Shown: positions 25,893-36,355 of the stretch, piece by piece | Position numbering within the stretch: the first letter of the stretch is position 1 | Layout: each line of letters starts with the position of its first letter | DNA from: Nitrospira sp. | GTDB lineage: Bacteria > Nitrospirota > Nitrospiria > Nitrospirales > Nitrospiraceae | Reading direction: 5' to 3' | Length of the DNA: 64,000 nucleotides | NCBI GenBank assembly: GCA_022842445.1 | Contig: JALHPO010000003.1 | Span: 248,001 to 312,000 of the forward strand | Made by a program: the position numbers and the translations under genes | The notes under the pieces: model-generated | Database searches by the model: none | What the model saw: only the letters and a program-made list of their open reading frames with translations | Told to the model about the DNA's origin: nothing

Positions 25893-26762
25893 CTACCCGA
25901 ATCGTCCGGTGATATAGTCTTCCGTCTGTTTTTTTGCGGGCGTGGTGAACATCTGTTTCGTAAGACCGAATTCCACCAGTTCACCGAGATACATGAAGGC
26001 CGTCCAATCGGAAACCCGTGCCGCTTGCTGCATATTATGTGTCACAATAATGACCGTCAGCTCTTGCTTCAAGGAAAAAAGCAATTCTTCAATCTTTGCG
26101 GTGGCCACAGGATCCAACGCCGAGCAGGGCTCATCCATCAGCAAGACATCCGGCTTGACTGCAAGCGCGCGGGCGATGCACAGCCGCTGTTGCTGGCCTC
26201 CTGACAGACCGAACGCACTGGCATGAAGACGATCCTTCACTTCATCCCACAATCCGGCGCCTTTGAGCCCTTGCTCAACAATTTGATCCAGCTGAGTGCG
26301 CTGCCGCATACCGTGAAGGCGCGGCCCATAGGCCACATTCTCATAGATCGATTTGGGAAACGGGTTCGACTTTTGGAATACCATCCCCACGCGCTTTCTC
26401 AGATCGGTCACATCCACATCGGGACCTAGAATATTGACCCCGTCGATCAGGACCGTTCCCTCCAAACGAGCGCCTTCGATCAGATCGTTCAGACGGTTGA
26501 GACAACGCAGCAAGGTAGATTTCCCACAACCGGACGGCCCAATGAACGACGTGACCTGATTTTTTATGATCTGCGCATTAATATTGAAGAGCGACTGGTG
26601 CGCACCATAATAGAAATTGATCTGATTCAAGCTGAGCTTGGCCTCTTGAATACCGGCATTCTTGTCAGGCGGCTGCGCATGCCGGTTCGGCCCATCAGGG
26701 ACCTGTGAATGGAGTGTCGGCGCTGACGATGGCTCGTGTGCCGACAGAGGAGACGGATACAT
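25893..26762 (-). CDS. pstB: PstB, phosphate ABC transporter ATPase
   Basis: Protein of 289 residues. After a variable N-terminal tail of about 40 residues come Walker [10 protein letters not shown], the Q loop VFQKSNPFP, signature LSGGQQQR, Walker B VLLMDEP and the switch histidine in VTHNM. It powers high-affinity phosphate import with PstA and PstC. A good site (AGGAGATCCC) precedes the ATG. It sits between pstA and phoU in the usual order. Confidence 0.97.
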   Translation of the reverse strand: MYPSPLSAHEPSSAPTLHSQVPDGPNRHAQPPDKNAGIQEAKLSLNQINFYYGAHQSLFNINAQIIKNQVTSFIGPSGCGKSTLLRCLNRLNDLIEGARLEGTVLIDGVNILGPDVDVTDLRKRVGMVFQKSNPFPKSIYENVAYGPRLHGMRQRTQLDQIVEQGLKGAGLWDEVKDRLHASAFGLSGGQQQRLCIARALAVKPDVLLMDEPCSALDPVATAKIEELLFSLKQELTVIIVTHNMQQAARVSDWTAFMYLGELVEFGLTKQMFTTPAKKQTEDYITGRFG

Positions 26763-26770
26763 GGGATCTC

Positions 26771-28402
26771 CTATAAAACTGAACCGGCGTACTTCTTACG
26801 CAAGTGATTGCGAAGAACGATCGCAGTTAAATTCAAAAGAATCACGACCGTAATAAGGACCAACGTTGTGATATAGACCATCGGCTTGGCAGCTTCTACA
26901 TTTGGGGACTGAAAGCCGACATCGTAAATGTGAAACCCCAGATGCATAAACTTTCGATCGAAGTGAAAAAACGGCCAGGAACCGTCCAGGGGAAGCGCAG
27001 GCGCTAACTTCACGACTCCCGTAAGCATGAGCGGCGCCACCTCGCCCGCAGCGCGGGCCATTGCCAGAATCAATCCGGTCAGAATGCCGGGCAGCGCAGA
27101 GGGTATCACGACCTTGAGCATTGTTTCCAACTTGGTTGCGCCAAGCGCCAACGATCCTTCCCGAAACTCGCGCGGCACGGCCGCCAGTCCCTCTTCGGTC
27201 GAGACAATGACCACCGGAACCGTGAGCAGAGCCAGCGTCAACGAAGCCCAGAGAATTCCACCGGTCCCGAAGGTCGGCGTCGGAAGTCGCTCCGGGTAAA
27301 ACAATGTATCGAGAGTTCCGCCGATCGCATAAATAAAAAACCCCAACCCGAAGACACCGAATACGATGGAGGGTACGCCGGCGAGATTATTGACGGCAAT
27401 TCTCACCAGGCGGACCATAGCCCCTTGGCGGGCATATTCGCGAAGATACAGCGCGGCGAGTACCCCGAATGGAACGACAGCGAGACTCATAATGATGACC
27501 ATCAACACAGTCCCGAAAATGGCCGGAAAAATGCCGCCCTCGGTATTGGCTTCTCGCGGTTCAGTGCTGAGGGCAGCCCATACGTTCACAAGATAAATCC
27601 AGCTTTTCTGCCACACACCCATTTCATTCGGGCGCAAGGCGCGAACAATCTGCCCGACCGCGATCTGCTTTTCCCGCCCATTCGCATCCACCATGACGAC
27701 GGAGTATTCATCAAACCGTGCGCGCAAGGTTTCCAATTCTGCTGTTTTTTCACGATACCGAGTTTCAGTGTCGGCAACCTGGGCCTTCATTTCAGACGAA
27801 ACGGGCGAGGCAGGGTGTTCCATTTCGATCGCGCGGATCTTCAGCCTCAACCGTTCGATATCCGCATTGATGGCGCCGATCTCGAATTGCTCAATCTGCT
27901 TGATCTGTCTGTGGAGGTCGTCAGCGCTGCTGATCAATGGGCCCAAGGCTGTCCAGCCTGCTTCATTCCCTTCTGCCAGGAGCTTCTCCCCGCTATAGAC
28001 CGCTTGAATCCTGGCATACATGTTGCCCCATTCACGACGCTCTAGCAGGACGACATCAGCCGGATAAGCCTGCGACACGATTTGATCGTCGTTGACCCAT
28101 TTGAAATCAAGCCCGGACAAGTCGCGATTGCCGATCTTGACTCGAACACGGCTTTTTCCTTCAGGCCGATCCGGCGTGATCGTACGCGGGATGACTTCAC
28201 GCCCCGCCAATTGCCCCATGACATGCTGCCCGTCTTTGAGGGTGAGGTCGACGATGTCAGAAATCCAAAAGTACCCCAATCCGTTGATCATGATCAGCAG
28301 CAACAACCCGAATACCATGAGCAACGACAGCGACACCCCGGCGGCGCAGCCCCAAATAAAGACATTCCCGGTCGCGAGCATCTGTTTGAATGGAGTACGC
28401 AT
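26771..28402 (-). CDS. pstA: PstA, phosphate ABC transporter permease (long form)
   Basis: Protein of 543 residues. The C-terminal half is the permease with six helices and the EAA-type loop ([32 protein letters not shown]). The N-terminal half has one membrane helix (about 20-42) and then about 230 residues outside the membrane, including a coiled coil (about 160-235). E. coli PstA is about 296 residues; long forms with an extra N-terminal domain occur in pseudomonads. It starts at an ATG that shares one base with the pstC stop (TGATG). Confidence 0.93.
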   Translation of the reverse strand: MRTPFKQMLATGNVFIWGCAAGVSLSLLMVFGLLLLIMINGLGYFWISDIVDLTLKDGQHVMGQLAGREVIPRTITPDRPEGKSRVRVKIGNRDLSGLDFKWVNDDQIVSQAYPADVVLLERREWGNMYARIQAVYSGEKLLAEGNEAGWTALGPLISSADDLHRQIKQIEQFEIGAINADIERLRLKIRAIEMEHPASPVSSEMKAQVADTETRYREKTAELETLRARFDEYSVVMVDANGREKQIAVGQIVRALRPNEMGVWQKSWIYLVNVWAALSTEPREANTEGGIFPAIFGTVLMVIIMSLAVVPFGVLAALYLREYARQGAMVRLVRIAVNNLAGVPSIVFGVFGLGFFIYAIGGTLDTLFYPERLPTPTFGTGGILWASLTLALLTVPVVIVSTEEGLAAVPREFREGSLALGATKLETMLKVVIPSALPGILTGLILAMARAAGEVAPLMLTGVVKLAPALPLDGSWPFFHFDRKFMHLGFHIYDVGFQSPNVEAAKPMVYITTLVLITVVILLNLTAIVLRNHLRKKYAGSVL

Positions 28403-30690
28403 CAATACTGGCTATATTTGGTACGCAACCGTTGCCGGATCATCTCCGCAACGGTATTGATCAGAAATGTAAATGCGAATAACACCAAGGCCGCCAAAAA
28501 CAGGGTGCGGTACAGGGTGCCACCATGGGGCGCCTCTGGAATCTCTACCGCGATATTGGCTGACAGCGTGCGAAAACCGTTGAACACACTCCACTCCATG
28601 ATCGGGGTGTTCCCTGTCGCCATGAGCACGATCATGGTTTCACCGATCGCCCGGCCAAACCCGATCATCAGCGCGGAAAAGATCCCCGGGCTGGCCGAGA
28701 CAAGCACCAGTTTGACCAAGGTCTGCCAGCGGGTGGCTCCCAGGGCGAGAGACCCGGCGATCAAATGTCGCGGGACATTGGTCAACGCCTCCTCGGAAAT
28801 ACTGTAAATGATCGGCACGATCGCAAAACCCATTGCGAATCCGACCACGAGGGCATTGCGCTGATCGTATCGGAGCCCCCAATGGGTCGCAAACCAGGTC
28901 TTGTAGCTGCCGCCGAAGAGAAGTGACTCCACCGGTTGATTCAAGGCCAGACAAGCCCAGACGACCCCGATGATGACAGGAATCAGGATGAACGCCTCCA
29001 TCCCGGGACGCAAACGGCGCGTGACTGTTGCCGGGAAATACTGCCACAGCACCGAAGTGACAATGACGCCGGCTGGCACTGCTATCATCATGGCCACCAT
29101 CGCGGGAAAGATCCGTTCAAGCATCGGAGCGATCCACAAACCGGCCAAAAATCCAAGAATGACTGTGGGAAGCGCGGCCATAATCTCGATGGTCGGCTTG
29201 ATCTTGGCACGAAGATGCGGGGCCATGAACATCGCCGTATAGATGGCGCCTAACAGGGCCAGGGGCACCGCGACCAGCATGGCGTAGAAGGTTCCCTTGA
29301 GCGTACCGAAGATCAGCGGCATGAGACCGAACTTCGCTTCGAAGTCGTCGGCACCGCTGGAGGATTGCCAGACATGTTCCGGTCTGTCATAGCCCTCGTA
29401 CCACACAGGGGCAAGCAATGTCGCAACTGTCGTTTCCGGATGGGGATTGCGAATTGCATAGGTCCGCAGTTCTCCCTGATCGGAAAGGATAACCGCGCCA
29501 TCGGCCTTGGGAGAAAACGCAAGAGCACGAATCGCCTGGCCATCGCCCGACAATTTCAACACCGTCTGCGAGGAAGTCGCGTAGTGGACAAAAAGATTGC
29601 CCTGCGCGTCGCCGGTGATAAATCCCTTGTTGCGAAGCGAGGGGGAAATGCCTGTCACAGAAGCAGGATGTGTGTCCAATCGATGAATCAGACGAAAGCG
29701 TGTCACTGAACTTTCTTGAGCCTCACGCACCGGCATCCATACCGACACCTCACCTGCGCCGCTGCCGATCACCAGTGATCGATCTCCTATCAAATAAGAC
29801 AGGGCAGTGACTGCGGTGCCGGCTGGAGCCACCGGGATAGTTTCGGAGAGACTCGGCTGAACGCCCTCCCGTAGCTCGTAGCGATACAGCTTCCCGCCAA
29901 CCGTGCCGACCGACAGTGTTTCGCCCCGGCTGTCAAAGATGAACGATGTCACGGACTCATTCCCATGATTCGTCAGAGCAACGGGCGAAGAACCCAATGC
30001 CCCGGCTGTGTACCAGAGCCGCCCTTGATCCGTAAGGGCCGCCGTCAGTGGCCCTTGATCCGTCGGCTGGTAGGCCAGGCGAAGAATGCGCTCGGTGGCA
30101 GGGGTCGCCTGCATCGGAGATCCAATCGTGATCGTCGGCGTGATCCGGCGCTCTCCTTGATCAAAACCGGACGTAAATTCGATCGTCACCGGAATGAGGC
30201 GGCCGTCCTTCGTCGCAAAGGCGAAACGATGGCCGCTCCCCGCTGCGCGAGCGATGGACACGATGTACGCATCGGCGAGACCTGCCGGAAGTTCCACAGC
30301 GATAGGCGCGCCGGATTGCGCGTTAAAAAAACGAATCTGCCGCTCGGCCCCTCCACTGAGCAGATAGATGATCTCTTGATATTCATCCAACCCGACCAGG
30401 CTGGATTGCGAAGGCTCCCCGCGATCAAGATCGCCGGCAAAGTGCCCGCTCTGCGTCCCATGAGGAGAAAGAAACAGGGGAACCACTTCTTTGACCAAGA
30501 ACACGAACATGCCGATGATGCTCAGGATGACTGCGGCCCCGCCCAGTGTGACGATGATTTGGGCAAGTCGATCGAAGGCTCGACGCCGCAGGGCACTTGT
30601 CGAGCGTTTCAACGGCAACTGGGGGGGCGTATCGTCATACGCCCCCCCAGAGGGAGAGAGATCTAGAACGTGATCGGAGTCGCTATTCAA
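28402..30690 (-). CDS. pstC: PstC, phosphate ABC transporter permease with beta-propeller-like domain
   Basis: Protein of up to 762 residues. A membrane helix (about 47-70) is followed by some 380 residues of repeated beta-strand units that look like a WD40-type propeller on the periplasmic side. The permease domain (about 460-755) ends the protein, with [33 protein letters not shown]. The long form matches the long PstA. The start is a TTG at 30690 that overlaps the pstS stop; no better start is visible. A very stable hairpin lies in codons 14-24. Confidence 0.9.
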   Translation of the reverse strand: MNSDSDHVLDLSPSGGAYDDTPPQLPLKRSTSALRRRAFDRLAQIIVTLGGAAVILSIIGMFVFLVKEVVPLFLSPHGTQSGHFAGDLDRGEPSQSSLVGLDEYQEIIYLLSGGAERQIRFFNAQSGAPIAVELPAGLADAYIVSIARAAGSGHRFAFATKDGRLIPVTIEFTSGFDQGERRITPTITIGSPMQATPATERILRLAYQPTDQGPLTAALTDQGRLWYTAGALGSSPVALTNHGNESVTSFIFDSRGETLSVGTVGGKLYRYELREGVQPSLSETIPVAPAGTAVTALSYLIGDRSLVIGSGAGEVSVWMPVREAQESSVTRFRLIHRLDTHPASVTGISPSLRNKGFITGDAQGNLFVHYATSSQTVLKLSGDGQAIRALAFSPKADGAVILSDQGELRTYAIRNPHPETTVATLLAPVWYEGYDRPEHVWQSSSGADDFEAKFGLMPLIFGTLKGTFYAMLVAVPLALLGAIYTAMFMAPHLRAKIKPTIEIMAALPTVILGFLAGLWIAPMLERIFPAMVAMMIAVPAGVIVTSVLWQYFPATVTRRLRPGMEAFILIPVIIGVVWACLALNQPVESLLFGGSYKTWFATHWGLRYDQRNALVVGFAMGFAIVPIIYSISEEALTNVPRHLIAGSLALGATRWQTLVKLVLVSASPGIFSALMIGFGRAIGETMIVLMATGNTPIMEWSVFNGFRTLSANIAVEIPEAPHGGTLYRTLFLAALVLFAFTFLINTVAEMIRQRLRTKYSQY
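30619..30650 (-). promoter_or_regulatory. Strong hairpin just after pstS, in the first codons of pstC
   Basis: A perfect 14-bp stem, CTGGGGGGGCGTAT against its complement, with a four-base loop (CGTC). It starts 33 bases after the pstS stop on the transcript. Such a structure can block 3' decay or slow readthrough. It would raise PstS, needed in excess, over the membrane subunits. Confidence 0.7.
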
Positions 30691-31675
30691 GCTTCGGCAG
30701 TTCTTTCTCGATCGTGCTGGTGTTCAACGGGAAAAATCCATCCTTGATCACGACCTGCTGTCCTTCTTTGCTATAGATGAACTTGATGAACTCCTTGACG
30801 ATCGGATCGAGTGGCTTATTGGGCGCCTTGTTCACATACAGGTAGAGATGCCGCCAAAGCGGGTAGGACCCATTATCCGCGTTCTGTTGAGTGGCCTCTT
30901 TAAATGGCATGCCATCTTTTTCGGCGAGAGGGACCGGCCGCACGTTCGAGGTGAGATACCCGATGCCACTGTAGCCAATACCGGCTTGATCTTCGCTCAC
31001 ACTTTGGACCACAGAAGCGGACCCGGGCTGTTCCTTGACTTCATCCTTGAAATCCCCGTTCTTGAGGGCATGCTCCTTGAAAAATCCGTAGGTGCCGGAG
31101 GCTGAGTTCCGGCCATAGATGCTGATGGGATTGCCGCCCAATTCACCATCCACACCGGCCTGATTCCATGACTGAATATTTTCCTTATAGCCGACACGTC
31201 GGCTCTTGGAAAAAATCGCATCGACTTGTCCCATCGTGAGTCCCTGGACAGGGTTGTCCTTATTGACATAGACGGCAAGCGCGTCGATAGCGACCGGGAT
31301 TGCGGTGGGTTTGTATCTGAATTTTCTTTCGAAGGCATCGATCTCAGTATTTTTCATCGTGCGAGACATCGGCCCGAGCTGCGCCGTGCCTTCGATCAAG
31401 GCCGGAGGTGCGGTGCTCGATCCCTTGCCTTCGATCTGGATTTTGACATTCGGGTACTGTTTGCGAAACCCTTCGGCCCAAAGCGTCATCAGATTGTTGA
31501 GTGTGTCCGAACCAATGCTATTGAGATTGCCGGATACTCCACTGACCTTGACGTAGCCTTTCAAGGTTGGATCAAGCGTAATCGGGGTCTCGGCATAGGC
31601 AGATGGGAGTCCCGTAGCAAGAGCCCCAAGAAGGGCGACGCAACCTAGATTGGACCTGGCAGCTGATATGTTCAT
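30683..31675 (-). CDS. pstS: PstS, periplasmic phosphate-binding protein
   Basis: Protein of 330 residues with a signal peptide ending near SAYA (about residue 28). Phosphate-binding motifs are seen: [35 protein letters not shown], and [12 protein letters not shown]. It captures phosphate and delivers it to PstCA. I start at the ATG at 31675, five bases after AAGGAG, rather than the GTG at 31681. Four 11-bp repeats resembling a Pho box lie 47-90 bp upstream of that ATG. Confidence 0.96.
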   Translation of the reverse strand: MNISAARSNLGCVALLGALATGLPSAYAETPITLDPTLKGYVKVSGVSGNLNSIGSDTLNNLMTLWAEGFRKQYPNVKIQIEGKGSSTAPPALIEGTAQLGPMSRTMKNTEIDAFERKFRYKPTAIPVAIDALAVYVNKDNPVQGLTMGQVDAIFSKSRRVGYKENIQSWNQAGVDGELGGNPISIYGRNSASGTYGFFKEHALKNGDFKDEVKEQPGSASVVQSVSEDQAGIGYSGIGYLTSNVRPVPLAEKDGMPFKEATQQNADNGSYPLWRHLYLYVNKAPNKPLDPIVKEFIKFIYSKEGQQVVIKDGFFPLNTSTIEKELPKLE

Positions 31676-31721
31676 TGACACTCCTTTCCCAAGTTCCTCA
31701 TCGTAAGAATGACCGCATCCT

Positions 31722-31765
31722 ATTACCAGAGCGTTACGCCAATGTTACATCGGTGTTACGCCGAG
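31722..31765 (-). promoter_or_regulatory. Pho-box-like array upstream of pstS
   Basis: Four direct repeats start exactly 11 bases apart: ATTAC at 31722, then GTTAC at 31733, 31744 and 31755. PhoB-type regulators bind 11-bp direct repeats upstream of pst operons. The repeat word is not the E. coli CTGTCAT, so the PhoB recognition may differ here. Confidence 0.75.
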
Positions 31766-31837
31766 CTAATTCCAGGACTTTCCCATGCCTTCTGGTAAAG
31801 AAGACAGGCTTCGCCTCTTCCGTTACATCGATCACCG

Positions 31838-33181
31838 CTAAAAATTCCACTGCAACTGCGTACGGACAATATCCCCCTCCCGGATTGCATAGGGCGCGGT
31901 CTGCGTATCGGTGCGTCTGCTCCTGGCGTAGGCAATCGTGAGCTCCAGGGCCTTGCCGAATTGCCACTCAGCCCCGACTTCCCATTCCCGAACGACATTG
32001 AATGGTGAATTGGTGCGATGCTTCTTTCCGCCGCTATACTCCTGGTAACGTACATAGGGGATCACGCTGGTCAACCACGGCTGATTCACGTCCCACTTAT
32101 ACATTCCCTGGACGTAGCCGCCCTGGACGTTCCCCTCTTCCACGCGTGTTTGGGTCGCGTTCAACTGAGGACCATGGCCCCAGTTCCACTCAGCTTGAAA
32201 CCCGATCGGTTGAGGAAACAGCACAAAATGTACCCCGACTCGCTCGTCGAGAATATTCCCGTTATTTTCGCGTAAGGGAGTCCCTGGGAGACCGGTCGCT
32301 GAGACAGTCCCAACATTGAACGTCCCACGGTACGCATCCACTCCAAACTGGATAATCTGCCCGTATGGCAGTTCCATGGGATAGGTCGCATGCAGGACGA
32401 TATGCTTGTTGTCATTGCGTTCCGAGACATTGAGAGTCTGACCGTTATAGACGCCGACGCCTAAGAGGCCGTAGTCTCCAGACCCCTTGAGACCCGAATC
32501 GATCAGCCTTCTGAATAATTTCCTGGTCTCATTCGGCGTGTAATAGACGAAGAAGCCGAGGTCGCGCTCGCCATTCGCCGAGCTGTTGATTCCGTCGCTT
32601 CGGTCGAAGGCAAGCCGCTGTTGACTGGACTGAAGGTTTTCGAACCCAAACGGAACTTTAGATTGCCCGACTCGAACACGTAAATCCTTTTCTTCAAAGA
32701 ACAGGAAGGGCACGGGCATAAAAACATCGGCATACGCATCACGAAGCTGGACAAAGTTATTGCTCTGATCTCCCGTCGTGCCAGGAACAGATCCTGCGAA
32801 TTCCGGCTGAATATAGAAGGACAGCCAATCCGTCACATCGCCAGAAATGACGAGGCGAACACGGCGGAATGCAAAGCCGGTATTATCCCGAATGGTGTTA
32901 TCGTACTCACTCCGTATCGATTTATCTCCGGGAAGATAGCTATAGCGGGCTTGCACATAACCTCGTAAACTGATCTTGTCGTACCATCTTTTGATCGCCG
33001 ACCGTTGTTGAACGATCGCGTCTTCTCTTTCATGCTCGGCTTTGAGCTTGAGCCATTCCTCTTTCGTAATCTGGCCCTTTTCGTATAGGAGATCCTCGAC
33101 GCTCGCTTGAGCCGGACTGGCCAGAACCATCAACCCAAGACCGATCACACATGCTGTCATTGCTAACCGCCATCGCTTCAT
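31838..33181 (-). CDS. OprO/OprP-type phosphate-selective porin
   Basis: Protein of 447 residues. A signal peptide (about 1-26) ends in SPAQA. A short charged coiled-coil segment (about 30-65) is followed by alternating beta-strands of a porin barrel (WYDKISLRGYVQARYSYL, GFAFRRVRLVISGDVTDWLSFYIQPEFAG) and a C-terminal aromatic residue (LQWNF), typical of outer-membrane barrels. AGGAGG precedes the ATG. It lies first in the phosphate gene row, with its own Pho-box-like repeats upstream, so it probably passes phosphate or polyphosphate across the outer membrane. Confidence 0.88.
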   Translation of the reverse strand: MKRWRLAMTACVIGLGLMVLASPAQASVEDLLYEKGQITKEEWLKLKAEHEREDAIVQQRSAIKRWYDKISLRGYVQARYSYLPGDKSIRSEYDNTIRDNTGFAFRRVRLVISGDVTDWLSFYIQPEFAGSVPGTTGDQSNNFVQLRDAYADVFMPVPFLFFEEKDLRVRVGQSKVPFGFENLQSSQQRLAFDRSDGINSSANGERDLGFFVYYTPNETRKLFRRLIDSGLKGSGDYGLLGVGVYNGQTLNVSERNDNKHIVLHATYPMELPYGQIIQFGVDAYRGTFNVGTVSATGLPGTPLRENNGNILDERVGVHFVLFPQPIGFQAEWNWGHGPQLNATQTRVEEGNVQGGYVQGMYKWDVNQPWLTSVIPYVRYQEYSGGKKHRTNSPFNVVREWEVGAEWQFGKALELTIAYARSRRTDTQTAPYAIREGDIVRTQLQWNF

Positions 33182-33263
33182 TTAACTACCTCCTCAATAA
33201 AGAACCTATACCGTTCCTGCCCTATTAACTGTGGCGAGGATAGTTACGAAGAATTAAGGTGGT

Positions 33264-33296
33264 GCTATCGGCGGGTTACGGAAATGTTAAATGTCG
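33264..33296 (-). promoter_or_regulatory. Pho-box-like repeats upstream of the porin gene
   Basis: GCTAT at 33264, GTTAC at 33275 and GTTAA at 33286 are spaced by 11 bases, echoing the array before pstS. They lie 80-115 bp upstream of the porin start and also upstream of the divergent gene at 33344. Confidence 0.5.
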
Positions 33297-33343
33297 TTGT
33301 GCTAGCCTGCATGCTGTGGGCTTCGAGAAATTCGGCTACTGAG

Positions 33344-33781
33344 ATGATGAGTGGACCATTACATTCTAACGAGCCTGGTTATGCCGAGCCTCCTCTGTGG
33401 TCAATTGGGCTGGCGGTAGCCGTCATACTGGGCACTCCTCTTGTGTTGTACTCCCTCGCCCCAACCGGTCCGCTTCGCGAAGGTGACACGGCATTTTCTG
33501 ACGGCCAACAACGCGTGCACCTCACGACTCACACCGCAGAACCGCGTCTACAGCCAGGAGACACCTGCCTGCTCGACCCCAATAGCCCTCTGATCATCGT
33601 TCACACTCCGAATGGCCAACCGGACGGTTCGATTACCGTGCTGGTACAGGGCAATCCGGCGACAGAATGGCCTTTCTGTCCGCTGCATGCAGAGGTCTTG
33701 ATGAAGGCGCACCAACTATTCCAGAAGCCTGCGCTCCTGACGGAGATCCAGAGGATGCTGGTCGGATTATTGAGTCGATAA
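33344..33781 (+). CDS. Hypothetical single-span membrane protein
   Basis: Protein of 145 residues, unrecognised. It has one membrane helix near the N-terminus (about 17-38, PLWSIGLAVAVILGTPLVLYSLA) and then a soluble region with a single cysteine and the run PGDTCLLDPNSPLIIVHTPNGQPDGSITV. An in-frame start at 33284 would overlap the Pho-box-like repeats, so the ATG at 33344 or 33347 is preferred, although its ribosome-binding site is weak. It is divergent from the porin and may share phosphate control. Confidence 0.6.
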   Translation: MMSGPLHSNEPGYAEPPLWSIGLAVAVILGTPLVLYSLAPTGPLREGDTAFSDGQQRVHLTTHTAEPRLQPGDTCLLDPNSPLIIVHTPNGQPDGSITVLVQGNPATEWPFCPLHAEVLMKAHQLFQKPALLTEIQRMLVGLLSR

Positions 33782-33791
33782 CGGAGGACGG

Positions 33792-34343
33792 CTAGACTTT
33801 CAACCGTGAGGTAAACTTCTGCCGGAACTTTGCAACCTTAGGACCGACGACGAACTGACAGTAGCCCTGGAGGGGATTTCGAGCAAAATACTCTTGATGA
33901 TAGGCTTCAGCTTCGTACCATTGCGCGGCCGGCACAACCTCAGTAACGATGGGAGCAGGATACAACTGTTCCTCTTCCAACTTTTTGATCAGTGTGTCGG
34001 CGATTTGGCACTGAACGGGCGTGTGATAAAAGATCGCCGAGCGGTATTGAGTCCCGATATCGTTGCCTTGACGATTACGCGTGGTGGGATCGTGGATCAG
34101 GAAGAAGATTTCAAGCAGCTCACCATACGAGATGACCTGCGGATCGAAGGTGATTCGAACTGCTTCCGCATGACCGGTACGGCCGCTACAGACCGCTTCA
34201 TACGAGGGATTGTCGACAACACCGCCCATATACCCTGATTCGACGGATTCAACCCCCCGAACCTGGTCGTAGACTGCCTCAAGACACCAAAAGCAACCGC
34301 CTGCAACAGTGCCGACCTCCCGTTCGAGTTGAGCCGATGGCAT
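33792..34343 (-). CDS. msrA: Peptide methionine-(S)-sulfoxide reductase MsrA
   Basis: Protein of 183 residues. The catalytic motif GGCFWCLE lies near the N-terminus, and the family blocks GYMGG, YEAVCSGRTGHAEAV and FFLIHDPTTRNRQGNDIGTQYRSAIF are intact. It repairs oxidised methionine using thioredoxin. The ATG at 34343, seven bases after GAGGAG, is preferred over an ATG two codons upstream. No msrB lies next to it. Confidence 0.96.
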   Translation of the reverse strand: MPSAQLEREVGTVAGGCFWCLEAVYDQVRGVESVESGYMGGVVDNPSYEAVCSGRTGHAEAVRITFDPQVISYGELLEIFFLIHDPTTRNRQGNDIGTQYRSAIFYHTPVQCQIADTLIKKLEEEQLYPAPIVTEVVPAAQWYEAEAYHQEYFARNPLQGYCQFVVGPKVAKFRQKFTSRLKV

Positions 34344-34387
34344 CACCATTCTCCTCGCACCATCTACGTCCTACTCTAGGCGACGAA

Positions 34388-34549
34388 TTACTCGTCCTCT
34401 TCTTCCTCGATATCCTCAATCCCCTCATAACTCATCTCTGGAAATGCGGCCGCTGCCTTTTCGCAGGCCGTTTCGACCATTTCTTCAGCATCTTCTGCCG
34501 AATCCGCGTCTACCAAAAACTTCACCGTAATTGCATACCGTTGTTCCAC
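34388..34549 (-). CDS. Small acidic hypothetical protein
   Basis: Protein of 53 residues starting at a GTG with AAAGGAG about six bases upstream. It begins VEQRYAITVKFLVDADSAED and ends in a highly acidic tail (IEDIEEEEDE). The longer frame seen upstream has no ribosome-binding site. The alternating pattern suggests one beta-alpha unit. Function unknown. Confidence 0.65.
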   Translation of the reverse strand: MEQRYAITVKFLVDADSAEDAEEMVETACEKAAAAFPEMSYEGIEDIEEEEDE

Positions 34550-34810
34550 CGCTAACTCCTTTCTCTGCCTGCTTCCCCGGAATCGCTCAGGCGAATATTC
34601 CGAGCGTCTTTGTAAAGTCTCATCGTGAATGAAGGCACCCACGCAGGTGACTCTGTCATGGAGCGCCGTACTTTCTGACAGATGCAACCGCTGTGTCAAC
34701 TATGGCAAACAGAAAGTGGATCAAGGAAGCAATCGGAGCGGTATGAATCTCCGTCGAGAGCACGGACTCAGTGGAAAGGCGGCGAGGCGGTTACGGGAAC
34801 GGACGAACGA

Positions 34811-35206
34811 TTATTCCTCACATTCTAGATCTTTGAGGATGGCCTCGATCTTTGAGACCTCTTTTGGAGAAATCCGTGTAAAGGCAAGCCCGAAGGTATT
34901 GCCTTCAACCCAGCGGACCGTGGCTTCATCGATCCGTAGCGGCCAATCGAATCCGGGCACATGGAGGCGACATTCGAATGTCGCCCCTTGCACAACCTTC
35001 ATGTCGCTTTCAATCTTGCACCCGCCGGAGGAAATGTCGAGCGTCCGGCCTTGCCCCTCTTTATTCTGGCCGGAAAAACTACTGCGGAATTGGGTTGTGA
35101 AACGTGGCTGAATACGCCGCTCATGCGACGATGACTTGGCAGGAACCTGCTCGACAGCCTCAGACTTGAAGAGGGAGCTGAGTTTTCTTAGCGCGTGTGC
35201 CGCCAT
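34811..35206 (-). CDS. PilZ-domain protein
   Basis: Protein of 131 residues with a PilZ domain (about 30-125). The c-di-GMP-binding motifs RRIQPRF (RxxxR type) and DISSGGCKI (D/NxSxxG) are both present, so it should bind the messenger. The ATG at 35206 is chosen for its GGAGGGAG site. A stand-alone PilZ protein usually relays c-di-GMP to a partner in motility or surface behaviour; the partner is unknown. A decayed relative lies at 39206-39548. Confidence 0.88.
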   Translation of the reverse strand: MAAHALRKLSSLFKSEAVEQVPAKSSSHERRIQPRFTTQFRSSFSGQNKEGQGRTLDISSGGCKIESDMKVVQGATFECRLHVPGFDWPLRIDEATVRWVEGNTFGLAFTRISPKEVSKIEAILKDLECEE

Positions 35207-35322
35207 CTCTCCCTCCATGCTCCGAATACGCTATCGAAACGGATCGGCAGACCTCTCTCCAATCGTTGTCCCCGAGAGAAGTCTACCGAAACAATTGCAA
35301 CAACCATCACGTGCGATGCTGC

Positions 35323-35940
35323 TCACTTCTTAATGTTGAGCAACATATGCCCGCGACGGTTCTGTTGATAGCACGATTCATCGTGATCGGAACAGAAGGG
35401 CCGTTCCTTGCCGAAGGACACGATCGCAACCTGTTTCTCGCTCACACCTGACTCAATAAGGTAACTACGGGCGGCCTTAGCCCGTTTGTCGCCCAGCACC
35501 AAATTATAATCGCTGGTGCCTCGCTCATCACAATGCCCTTCGACCCGCATGACGGCCCCCGGATGTTCCTTGAGGTAGGCGGCGTCATGATTGAGCGCCT
35601 CCATTGCAGCATCTGCCACAGCCCATTGGTCGTATCCGAAGAACACATCCTGAAGGCCTGCCTCCATCGCCGCTTTTTCCGCTGCTTTCTCTTCTTTGGT
35701 GAGTTCGACCCGCCGTTGAGCGTTTCGATTCATCGACGTGGAAAATCCCCCTTGCCCCAGACGCTCTTCGGATGGATTCTTGGAGAAACCACTCAACTCG
35801 CCGCTGGAACCGCCACGAGAGATTTTGGGGATATCCCCGTCACCGTCGGACTGGAGCCACTTCGTCCCGCACCCTTGACTCGACAGGACAATAATCCCCA
35901 TGATGACCATGGCTCCGGACTTCGCAATCATTCTATTCAT
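35323..35940 (-). CDS. Pal-like OmpA-domain lipoprotein
   Basis: Protein of 205 residues. A lipoprotein signal ends in LSSQGC, giving a lipidated cysteine near residue 24. A low-complexity linker is followed by an OmpA C-terminal domain (about 95-200) with the peptidoglycan-binding motifs VEGHCDERGTSDYNLVLGDKRA and SFGKERPFC. This is the pattern of Pal, which ties the outer membrane to peptidoglycan. No tolB or tolQRA lies next to it here. AGGAGAG precedes the ATG. Confidence 0.88.
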   Translation of the reverse strand: MNRMIAKSGAMVIMGIIVLSSQGCGTKWLQSDGDGDIPKISRGGSSGELSGFSKNPSEERLGQGGFSTSMNRNAQRRVELTKEEKAAEKAAMEAGLQDVFFGYDQWAVADAAMEALNHDAAYLKEHPGAVMRVEGHCDERGTSDYNLVLGDKRAKAARSYLIESGVSEKQVAIVSFGKERPFCSDHDESCYQQNRRGHMLLNIKK

Positions 35941-36355
35941 GACTTCTCTCCTCTGAATGAAGTGATCAACTAGCCGTTCAATTTGTTCACGAGCCTGCGA
36001 CCTCTATGATCGGCACTTCGCGCGCCCCCAGAGGACACAACAAATATAGCACCGATGCTGAAATCCGCCTGATCCGGTGGATTCTCTATGCACGAACGGA
36101 GCAACCCCGTAGTTTCAACGACTTACGAGGTTGCCACAACAGGGGGGGGGAGTGTGTGTGATGAGGTCGTGCCCATCGTATCGTTTTCACGGGTCAAACG
36201 ATGGTACAGGCTGGCTCAGAAAAATACGAAGAACTCTACAGCAGCGGCCTTCCTGAAGAATACGCAAGACAGCAGCGCGTGCGAGAACATGAGCGCACAG
36301 CCGCCAAAGAAGAAACCGCAAGGCATCGCCCCAAAAACGTCACGATCGACAATAT
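35941..36355. other. Gap upstream of pal with a nine-G tract; no gene supported
   Basis: The region holds the pal promoter side and nine G residues at 36142-36150. A plus-strand frame from 36201 to 36542 has fairly natural first 60 residues (SEKYEELYSSGLPEEYARQ) but no ribosome-binding site, and it overlaps antisense the better-supported small membrane ORF at 36356-36502. I leave it uncalled. Confidence 0.4.

Noticed and set aside
28082..28807. 241-residue plus-strand frame
   Set aside because: Shadow of pstA and pstC.
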